Shown piece by piece: positions 12,553-24,500 of a stretch of DNA of 64,000 bases; the stretch's first letter is position 1, and each line of letters starts with the position of its first letter. The position numbers and the translations under genes were made by a program. Below the pieces are notes generated by a model. That model did no database searches, had not been told where the DNA came from, and saw only the letters and a list, made by a program, of their open reading frames with translations. Source of the DNA: Strongylocentrotus purpuratus (lineage: Eukaryota; Echinodermata; Echinoidea; Camarodonta; Strongylocentrotidae); the NCBI RefSeq assembly GCF_000002235.5, contig NW_022145613.1, positions 14,459,383 through 14,523,382 of the forward strand, in the 5' to 3' direction.

Positions 12553-15500
12553 TGGGCCATTAAATTATTAAATCAATGGACATGAAGAGGATTAACACTA
12601 GTTGAAGGATTGGTTAATACACAAAGAATAAATGACTTACAGGTAAGTGTGGGCAAAAAATGATTGTGTTACATTTAGGAGGACACACATGGGATAAAGA
12701 TAAGAACAAGAAGAGAAGGAAAATTACAAGTTTTATCTGTACAAGAAAGGGTAGCAAGGAAGGATTCTCACCTGTAAACAGCATCTTCAAAGAAGATGGC
12801 TCTGCTGTCTGGATGATCTGAGTTTCTCTTTGAAGAACCAAGCGTATGGATCCTGCAATATCAAATCAAACCAAATCTTTGTTAAGTGCCTCATTACCAG
12901 AGAAAAAAATACACAAGGGCTTGGGGCGAATTAGCCCCCGAAAGTCATAAAAGAGCCCCCCAAAATCTGCATAGAGTTCAATGCAAAACAAATTAAAGAG
13001 TGTTATTTTCATGCAAGCAAGCTTGAACAGAAGCCCCTTAAAATTTGTAAATATTTTTTTCCCTGCTCGTTACAATTTTTCATTCATCTGTTAAAAATAA
13101 TAGTATTTAAATAGTCAGAATCTGAATTACATACATTCAGTGTTGTTAGATAGGACAAGCCATAATGTTTGTCCCACCTAGCAACAATTCACACTCTGAA
13201 TATTGAAGTACAATTATTTGTATTAAACAAGTGAATTAAAAAATTTGTAACTTGGCACTTAACAAATATTTATACATTAAGTTTGATTACATTACAAAAA
13301 TAGTCTATTATGCAGTGTCAAGGATAGTCTCCTCCCCTGATATACTTCTGTAAAGGTATCATGTGATCTTTTGCAATACATTGTACAAGGTTTTCAATTT
13401 TGAAAATAGCAACGTTTATTCCACTTGGTGTTCTAACTTTCCGGTCTTATTTGATGTGTGGATTTTCTTAGAAATACCTATTTTTATAGATGACTCGTAA
13501 CTTAATATAGACCAAGATATTTGCAGGGCAAATGTGTGTGCCTGTTAACAGAGTGTGAGTACTCTTGGGAGGACAAACATGGACAGCTTTTACAGTACGG
13601 TACTTACTTGCTGAGCAATCTCTCAAGGTCAGGCAGCTTCTTGATAAGTTCCACAACCTCTGCTACGATGTCCGGGTTGCTATGGAGATCTGCAATGGCA
13701 TCCAGTCTGGAATGACAGGTTGAGAAGAGTGACATAAAAAACATGACTTTACATTCAAAGGCATTGTATGCCATTTAGATGTGCTCAATTCATCACTATA
13801 GTGAACCACATTCCACATGCAAACCTCTAATATTAAGATTTCAATGGGGGGGGGGGGGGGGGAGAACATTGTTACGTCTCTTTCAAACCAATGAATATCA
13901 ATTAACACCCTTCTGGCTCCAAACAGACACCATGTTCTAAGCATATTCTGTGGAATAGCATGACAACAGTCAAGGCTTTAAAGAAATCGATCTATGAAGA
14001 AATCTGCATTTACATACTCTTCCTACATTTTCCATAATTCACCATACATAATATACAAACATCATAATATACAAACATCAAACAGAAATATCTGCTACAT
14101 TTGATCCAATACCAAATTCTTTTAGAGATATATTACAAAATCAACCTTGATAAAAGGAAAGAAAAAAAATTCAAGCAAGGGATTTAAACTGACCTGTCAT
14201 TAATAGACTTTGGATTGCACAGAGGGGTGCAGAGCCACTGTTTGAAGAGCCTCTTTCCGAATGGCGTCCGGCAGCGATCCAGAGTCTCAAGTAGGGTGCC
14301 CTCTCTAGTCCCTGTACTGCTATTCTCTAGTATGTCCAGGTTACTCAGTGTGATACTGTCTAGGACCTAGAAACAAAATTTCCAAAATCCCACACTGGCT
14401 GATTTAGAATAAGAATACCAGGTAATATTTATTTTCTTCACAAAGTAGCTTGTACGGATTGCATGGGAGATTTCGAAGTTTAAAACATAAATGTATATCT
14501 TTGACAAGAAATCATAATGGCACAATTCTAAACAGTTATAATACAATACATCATCATCATCAACTTCAGGTGGCGCTGTAAAGCGCTGCTGTGGCCTTCA
14601 CGAGAGCACGCCATGCAACTCTTTCACCTGCCATTTGTGTTGCACCTTTCATTTCTTGTCCAGACACTTTGTTGATATCATCAGTCCAAGATATTGGTGG
14701 ACGACCTCTACCCCGTTTTCCTTTGACTGCTCCTTGCAGTATTTGCTTCTCAATACCTTCAGACCTCCTAACAATGTGCCCAAAATAGTTAAGTTTTCTT
14801 TCCATGATTCCCCTTCTGATGGTCAAGTCTGTTCCAATCTTTTCTAGTACCCACACATTTGTCTTTTTATCTTTCCATGACACCTGCAATACAATACAAC
14901 AAGCCCTTAATACTGGACACAACATTGGATGGGATGATGCCCATATTATTAACATTGAAACACACTTCTGGTCAAGAGAGGTGAAAGAATCCATTTGAAT
15001 AAAAAGGATTAGTCTTTCACTGAATAGGGACTCTGGCTATTCATTGCCACCCAGGGATCTCAAGGCAGCAGACAGCAAGAAACTGTAAGAATAATCACTT
15101 GGCTTGAGAAAGCGCAAAAGATTGAACGAAAAGCTTTCCTCCTACCAGTAAATTATAAGGTTGAAAGTAGATTAAAGGCATTGTTTAACAATGTTAAATC
15201 TGAGATGCATGGCCCTACGTGTTATTAGTGTCTGTAACAGGGTGTAATATTGAAACCCTAAAAAATTGTCCTTCAAAATGATCACAAAGTGCTGCAAAAA
15301 AAGTAAAAATCTTTGAGAGACCGGCTTTACCATACACATTTTACCCGATAGACGGTAGTGTTATGAAAACTGTTAGGAAAACGCAAAATTTGATTTAGAT
15401 TTCCAATTATAAATATCTTGATAATTAGACAGGCGATTGGCTTGTAAGGGTCATGGGGTTCCTGACTGACCTAAAGGTTAATCATCATTGCAGCATGAGC

Positions 15501-18500
15501 TAAATCCAGGATTTTGTTTCAGAATCTGAGACAAAGTTACACAATCCCTTTAAACTACATGTTATGATTACCCCAACCAATGAAAGTTTTCTGTATATTT
15601 AGTATATAATTAATCATAGTTAAAACCCAAGACCAACAATGTCTCACCATGTGTTGTTTTGATGTGAAGGATGGGAGGGGCGAGGAGGGTTTGCTAGCCT
15701 CAACATCCAGGGGTTTGTACACCTCAAAGTTTCTCATGGACAGTAGCTCCTGCTCTAGACAGCATTTCTTGAGGTACCTGTCAGGGAAGAAAGTCAAACC
15801 TTCTTTTAACAACCACCTGTTTAGAAAGACTACACGTTTCCAAAGACCACATTTTTGGTTTCCCCTAGCCAGTGGTCTTCACTGAAACATGTCTCAAAAG
15901 AACCTGTGTGCATAAACAACTGCCAACTGAATTGAAATGAACTGCCTATAAAGACCACTTTTCTTTACTTCAGAGACCACCTGTCTAGAAAGACCATTTC
16001 AATAGGAAATACTGTGCATTTGTAATTGGCCCTACATGTACTGAGAGAAGCCACCTGACAGTCTACTTCAAAGGTCTAGTTCCTCGTTAGCACATATCAA
16101 AAGCGATTTTGAATAAAGATTTGACAAAGATTCTTTTCCATAATTACCAGGAGACCTTCAGACAAAGCCTATTCCAACTTATTTTTTTCTAGAATCTTGA
16201 ATTTCTATAACTAAAGGTTATCTCTTACCATGTACATGCCCCAAGAGCAGACAGAGCCATCTCACACCCATCTTTGGGAGTTAGACCAAGAGAGTCGGCT
16301 GTAAAGATCATCAATGGAAAATAAGAAGTAGAGTGAAAAGCAATTGCATGGCATATAGTAATTCCTTTACAGTCAAATCTTGAAAAATCCACCTGGCCAT
16401 AAAGACCAAATTTGTTTTTTCTTTAGCACTGTTACTAACTGTAGCCTGTATTAAAGGAACACAGCTTGCTCATAAAGACTAGCTTTTCTTTCCTGTTTCT
16501 CTTGAGCGGGATACACAAACATGGTTGACTGTAAATCATATAAAATAGTGCGCCTGGCAGAAGGAACAAACACTAATTTTTGTCAAATCTCTTTCAGTTA
16601 AAATTTTTGATTGCTGGAGTAATATGCTACTAATAATTATACGATGTACAGACCAAAATGTGTCGGGTAGGTGTTATCAAATAATGGCAACACTAGTGGA
16701 ATGTATTTTAATAAATATACAATTGTTGGCTACACAACTACTCATGTCGTTCTGCTGGGCACAAACTGAAAAGCTTAATATTCTTACCATCCGACAGCAT
16801 CTCCTTCAGTTCATCTGGCCAGCAGCTCAATCCTCTCTTCTCACCATTCTCCTGTCCATCCTTGTCTCTCTCGCTGTCCTCGAAGTAGCCCTTCTCCATG
16901 AGTGCCTTGAGCGTCTTGGAGGCATCCCAGAACTCTGATCCAGGCAGGAGAGAGTCTTTGAGAACAGAGACCAGGTTGTTCGACAGGAGTTGCTGGGTCT
17001 TCGGAAGCAGCTTGCCACGCTCAAACAAAACCTGACCAAAATTCAAAGAGTTGCAAAGCAATTGGGTAAGTGAAAGAGATTGAATACAAAACTCTGCACC
17101 AAACAGGAGAGTGTCTTTGAGAAAGGAGATCAAGGTTGTTGAACAAGAGCTATTGAGCTTTTGAAAGGAGCTTGCCACATTCAAACAAAACCTGACCAAA
17201 ATTCAAAGAGTTGTCAAGGAATAAGTTAAGTGAAAGAGATAGAAAACATAACATCAAGAGTGGATGCTAGCATTTCAAACAGAACTCTGAACTAGACTGG
17301 AAAGTATCTTTGAGAACGAAGATCATGGTTGTTGAACATGAACTATTGGGCCTTAATTGAGAGGAGCTTGCCGCATTCAGACAAGACCTCAACAGATTCA
17401 AAGAGTGAAGTTATTGGCAGTGGTGATATGAAGAATAACATACACATTGATCGTCAATGCTTCCTCTCCATAGGTACCTTCAATGTGTTAAAAGCATCCC
17501 CATTGTCAAGTCTACAGAGAAAATCTTTGACAAGAATGGCAATACCTCAGTCATGAAGCAAGAATTACATTTAATAGTTCATTTAATAATTCATTTTATA
17601 TCTTCCTACAGAACCAGAGAAAGTCAGAATTCTAGCACAGGGTTACTATCAACTAATTACGTATTTGAAGGGAAAAAAAGAAGACAGAAAAACCAAAATT
17701 TCTTGTCAATGAATTAGGCTTACCTGTGCAGGGGGATAGTGAGCAATGAGCGTCCTAAACCTAGAACTGTGACGATCATCTTGGAATTGGCCAATCTGTA
17801 ATTCAGTGAGAAGATATACGAGAGAAATACAGCAAAAAATTACACAGTTACTCAAGTTACTCAACTACTCAAGTTACTCAAGTTACTCAACTACTCAAGT
17901 TCATTTATTCAAAACCACACAAAACATGATATAATCTTTTACATGAAAAAGAGACTGGTAATAGTACATCATTAAGTGAATGGTTTTAGGACCCCTGTAG
18001 AAGCTAAGCTTGTGAGCGGGGCCCTATAGTCAACAAAATACATACATTAACGATATGGCAAGGTGAATAAAAAGAATATAATGTTTATACAAGGGATGGA
18101 AACAAACTAAGCTACAGAATATAGAACACAAAAAAATATTCACACACACGCGCGCACCCACGCACACACACACAGTCCTTAGTGGTCTATAAGCATTTGA
18201 GAATGAGAAATTATTAAGATACAAAGTAGAATTATGTCAGTCTTCCAAGTAGATACGTTTTAGATAACCTTCTAAACCTAGAAAGAGTTGTACTATATTT
18301 TATATCATCAGGCAAACTGTTCCATTCTTTGATGCAAGAGATATGGAAAGAGGTCAGAGTGATATTTGTTCTTGCAAAAGGCTGATGAATAAGACCCCTT
18401 TGACGTGTATTATAATTATGAATTTGTGAGTTTGTACGGAATAAATCTTTTAACGTACATTCATGAGGCATAAACTGAAGTTTATACATAAACAATACGC

Positions 18501-21500
18501 AATTGATTGACACAAGTCCACTTAGTGGTAACATTCTTAATCGAAGGAACAATGGAGAACTTGGATGTCTATAATTAGAATTAGTAATAAGCCTTATTGC
18601 CTTCTTCTGCAATACTCTTAACTTATCAAGATATGACTTAAAAGTGTTTCCCCAAGCAACATTACAATATGTCAAATAAGGAAGAATAATACTATTATAT
18701 AATGTTATCAGCACTCTTTCAGGTAAAATAAATTTCAATCTAAAAATGACACCTACACTTCGAGACAACTTAGTGCATACAACGTCTAAATGATTCTTCC
18801 AAGATAAATGTTCATCCATAGTTAACCCTAAGAACTGAACATTTTCACTAAGCGCAACATCATGGCCTCCAACATTAAGAAAAGTAATACCATCTGGAAG
18901 CTTTTTACCCTTTGAGCGAAAAATAACACATTTGGTCTTTTGAACATTCAACAATAACTTATTACAACAATACCATGCATACAGTTTCTGAATCTCTTGA
19001 TTTGCAATTAGTAATAAATCTTCAGCCTTCTTATCAACCAGCAGCAAGCTGGTATCATCAGCAAACAGGGAGTATGAGAATAATGTTGACGAGTGTATTA
19101 TATCATTTATATAAATTAAAAACAACAGGGGACCAAGAACAGAACCCTGAGGTACACCATATTTAATAGAAGCAAGTTGGGAACTACTACCATCCACCAC
19201 AACAAATTGAGTCCTGTCAAACAAATAGCTTTGGAACCAAGACAATGCTACACCACGTATTCCATAATGCTCTAGTTTCCTGAGGAGGATACCATGGTCA
19301 ATGGTATCAAACGCCTTAGATAGACAGTGACCACTATCAAAGAAATAAATAACATTCAGTACGCAACTACAGTGTACGTATATATACTTTGGACTAAAAT
19401 ATCCATGAATATCATTCAAAAACTGAAAAAGCTTTTTCACAATGTTACTCACATAGAATTTGCCAATTGATGTTTCAACAATGCACACACCGTAGACACT
19501 CTCCCCACCGGAGCTCCCTTCACAAGGCCTTTCAGTGACTGCAAGAAGATAGCTGCTCTGTGCTTCACACGTATCACCATCTATAAAGCTAAAGGTTCTT
19601 GTGGCTATAGGAGAAAGAAAGAAGTAAAGAGAGAGAGAGAGCGCAAAAGCATAATGTGATGATAATAGGGTATGAATATAAAAGCTCAAGCAGTGATTTA
19701 AAAAATATATTTATTACAATATGGTGATTTAAAAAAAAAAACAGCATTCAGCCGTAACGCTGATTTTCAACATGTCTATACAAAAAAATACATTACAAGA
19801 ATTGTCCAATATTAATTACAAATTATTTACAAAGAACAAATAAAAATTATAAAAAAATCTATACAAGTTATAAAAGAATACAAAATAAATAGATAGTAGG
19901 GAAAATAGAAAAAGACTTTCTTGCAACTGCAAGTAAAATGGAAATTAATGTCACTTTAGATAATCATGGGGAGAAAACCACATGGAGTAATAACGTATCA
20001 TGTACAAAGAAAAGCAAGATGTTGAATTCAATTAAGAGCAAAGACAATGGTGCAGATATAGGTAGGGACACAAAAACAATGGATGATTAAACACAGACAG
20101 GTGAGAACAAGGGAGACAATATTACAAAAAGGCAGAGAAAGATTAAAGACAATTTTGACATTTAAAGAAAGAAACAATAACTTTACCAGAGCAAAATAAC
20201 CTACCTTGGGTAGAAATCCTGCATATTTCTCTCTTGACAACTTTGTCAAATTTGGTAGGGGCTCTGCTCACTGTTAGAAGGATGTAAAACAAATTAAAAG
20301 TTAGGTAGAGTTTTTAATTCCTGTTTAATGAACGTGTTACTAAGACACCTTCTAAATTTGTTTTCTATATTCACATGAGATATTTTTGTAGTTTAGAAAA
20401 TAACAAGACAAATGTGACTGCATCTCCTATATGCTTCCACTTTAAATTAAGTATAGGAAATGGATGGAATTATATTTGACATATGACAATGAAAACAAAA
20501 AAGCTTATATTCAAATGTCAGCTGATGGCTCTGATCATACCTAACTAGTACTAGCCCCCAAATGTAATTGGATCATTTTCATATAGTAATACTGTCCCCA
20601 TGTTTGAAGCTCATGCATCAAGAAATTCTTGAGATAACAAGGGTAATACCTCTAATTTTTTAAAAATTGACCATTGAGTTATTTACCAAAAAATCTAATC
20701 AGAATATCTATTATTCCCACTCTGAGACGAAAGAAGAAGTCAACATTTGCATTTCTTTTCTTATTTAAAATCTTTATATATCAATTTGAAATCCAACTAC
20801 CACATAAGTCTGTGAATATTGATGTTCATCCCCTCTTTCTTTTCTCTTCTTTTTTTCTGTCTTTTCCCCCTTTTACCAATATTTTGTTCCTCCATATTTG
20901 TATAATTATGTATCCTTTGAGGGTAGTCATACTATCAAGCTTTGCTTATTTTGTCAACCCTCCTGTTTGATGTTCTCGATTAGTTACACCCAGCCTTACT
21001 TTATTCTACATATATTCTTTTGTCATGTGTACATTTGCAATATTTGTTTGTTATATATTTGTAAAAATGCAAAAGAAAAAGAAAATCAAACAGAAATAAA
21101 TAAATCAAAATCAAAAATCAAATCAAATCAAACAAATTTGTAAGTATATGTGCGATTGACCATGGTCTTTATTGAGAGCTGATTACAATCAAGCTGGTCA
21201 GCAAAGTAATTATAATGAAAATATAACAAACAACAATGAATGCAAATCAAATACTTCGAGCATTATATGTCGAGAGCGATCTGTAAGGAACCAATAGGAG
21301 GCCCGGCCGGGCGACAAAGTAATATCTTTTGACTAGCCGTAACAATGCTTCCATTCGCCTGGCCAAGCGAACGGGACTTCCCCATCTCTTGCTGGTTTTG
21401 CACAGACAAGAGGCATGGGTGAGCGAAGATGACTTCCAGCCGGACACCCTGAGCGTTACATACGGCATAAGCCAGGCAAACTCAGCTTCAACGGACAGGA

Positions 21501-24500
21501 TCCTGCTCACCCCCCCCCCCACACCCCAACCGAAAAAGTGGTGAGCCCAAACGACTTAACTCCCTGGGCAATACTGATTGTATCCACAGCTTATGGACAA
21601 GTCACGCTCGTATAATAATTGTATAGATACGGCAATAAACAATCCTCCAATATCATAACCTTTTGTCTCCCCTTCCTATAAACAGACCGCTTGCTCTAGT
21701 TTTACATTCAGACAACACATATATTTCTTATATAAGCGATTATAGGCGTCCAAATTCGCAAGAATGCCGCGAATTGGACGAATTAAATGCAGACGTATAA
21801 ATTACCAAAATGTACGTCCCAAAATTCTCTGGGAAGAACATACGGCAGGAATTTGATGACATCGTCCACTACACTCAAATGCGGGTGAAACCCAAACTCT
21901 CGAAAACCAGACTCTTTTTGTTCACAAATCTGACCATCTCTCGTGAAGACCATAGAAATAATGAGGCGAGCTGAGAGCATGCGGTGTAATGGCGCGAACC
22001 TTACCGGTTTTATTGCTGACGCCAATACTTCCGCGACCCCCCCTCCCTCTTCTCGGAAGTGACCTCAAGGCGTGTGGTCTACGGCTCGGTACAAGCTTCT
22101 CTGTTCAGATTGGGAATAACTTGTTTTAGCTCCTTCGAGTAGTTCACTAAAATGTACTAATGATGATACATAATATCCCCAAATTTGAACCCCATATCTC
22201 TAGTGGTTCTTAAATGGCAAGTCCACTCCAACAAGTCAACCCAAAGCGTAGCATCCCCTCCCAGGGTTACCCCCATTGGACTATACCATTTTATTACAAG
22301 GCAAGGAAGTTAACCACATTTTCATATATAGTTTTTGTGTGGTTGCACTAATATGAGTAATTTTTTCCAGTTAATAATGAAAAATGTGAATTTTGATACA
22401 CTATTTTAAATCAATAATTATGAATAGTATCAATTTTTCAAAGTTCGTAAAAGATTTTGTGAAATGTCATCATCATTTTTCTTGATAACTTGATGCACTA
22501 TGCAAAATTGTATTCAAATTTATGAATGCTTCCTCATTCCCAGTTGTGTGTTGTGATGAAATATTTTATTCACCTGCTATTATCCTTTGTACTACCATCG
22601 CCAGAATGGAAATTGCAAATGCTTATGCTCTTCTGGGGTGAAGGTTTTTGCATAAACGAAACACATTTGTCAACTGTCATATTTTAGTATTTTAAAAATA
22701 AATGAGTTACAATTGTTTCCCTGTTATAATTAACTAGATTGAACTTCGACTGCACACAGTTCAAAATGATGCCTCCGCCATAGAGCAATTTTACAAACCA
22801 AAACGGAGGCAAAAAATTCAAGTTTGATTGAAATCCATCTGTCTGTTCTAATAATAATGCATCCACAAGGTATTTATATGCATACATATTGAACCACATG
22901 ACCTTTGACCTCATGACCCTAAATCTAATCAGTTCATTGGCTCTGCAAGATACATATACATGTCTTGAGTTTAATGTTAATCTGTCTGTTGGTTCTCATG
23001 ATAATGTGACCACAAGCTATTTTTGCATACATAATGAGCCCTATGATCTTTGACCTCATGACCCCGAAAATCTAATCAGTTCATTGGCTCTGCAAGATAC
23101 ATATACATGTCTTGAGTTTGATGTTAATCTGTCTGTTGGTTCTTATGATAATGTGACCACAAGCTATTTTTGCATACATAATGAGCCCTATGATCTTTGA
23201 CCTCATGACCCCGAAAATCTAATCAGTTCATTAGCTCTGCAAGATACAGGGAAAAAATTAATATTTATTTTTCGGGGGCTACTTTTCAAGCTTGCCCGCA
23301 TGAATATAACATTCTTAAACTTGTTTTGCATTGAACTCTATGCAAATTTATGGGGGCTCTTTTCTGATTTTCAGGGCTCTTTTGGGCATTTCGGGGCTAA
23401 TTCGCCCTGAGCCCCCGTGTATTTTTTTCACTGGCAAGATACATAAATGACTTAAGTTTGGAGGGAATCCATCAATCGGTTCTTGAGAAACGCAATCAGG
23501 AGAATGCGATCAGCTATGTTTTTTTCCCTGAAAAGTTAAGGTTTTGTTATGGGGGGTTCCCATTGCCGATCAAACCAACCCGACCAAGCCCAATCAAGCC
23601 CGATCACCCATTTTTCTCCAACCAATCCCGACATGCCTAAACACAAGCTCTTCCAGACCGCTATTCGACCATTGACGACCCACATTCGACCATTCACAAC
23701 TCCTGCACGACGTATAGTCGACCACAACTTTGATCTCTTCTAGATCATTCCGATCTACATACAATCCCAACGCGATCCCTACTAGACCAACTAGATGTAC
23801 ACGATCTCTGAACAATCTCGACCGGAGCAGATCGACATTTTCGAACAGGGATCTAAGATGACTCGTGAATTGGGCGGTTACACAAAATATTATCGCCAGC
23901 TGATGGTACAATACCCATTTTTGATCAGCGTTCAGTTCATCTCAGACACTCAAGAGATGTAAATCGAACAGTTACAGTTGTGGGCAGTTGCGGATCCAGG
24001 GGGGAGGGGGGCTGACCCCCCGACAATAAAAAAAGGTTGTATGCTAAAGAAAGCAACAAAAAAGTTTTCCTCCCCCCCCCCCCCCCCTCCCAAGCCACTG
24101 AACGAAATATCTGACGACGCAATTTTCCGATTTCCGAGGGCCCCCAAAATGATAATTTTTAAAAAATTAAAAACGTTTCATCTGACCGTCAGTAGATGCC
24201 TTAAAACCCCTGAGCTTCCGAGAGCTTGGCCCCTGGATTTCACCTAGGGCCCAAAGTCAGGCACCTGGATGCTCATCTGACGGTAATTTGATGCCTAAAA
24301 CCCCTCAGCTCCGCCCCCTGGACCCACACCAATTAATGACCTACCAGTGCCACAATCAAGGTATCAAAATATGCTCATCTAACCTGATTAAATGCCTAAA
24401 TACCCATGTCCCTCCCCCTCCCCCCAAGCCACTAAACGAAATATCTGACAACGTAAGTTTTCCAATTTCCAAGGCAAAAAATTTGCTCATCTAACCTTGA

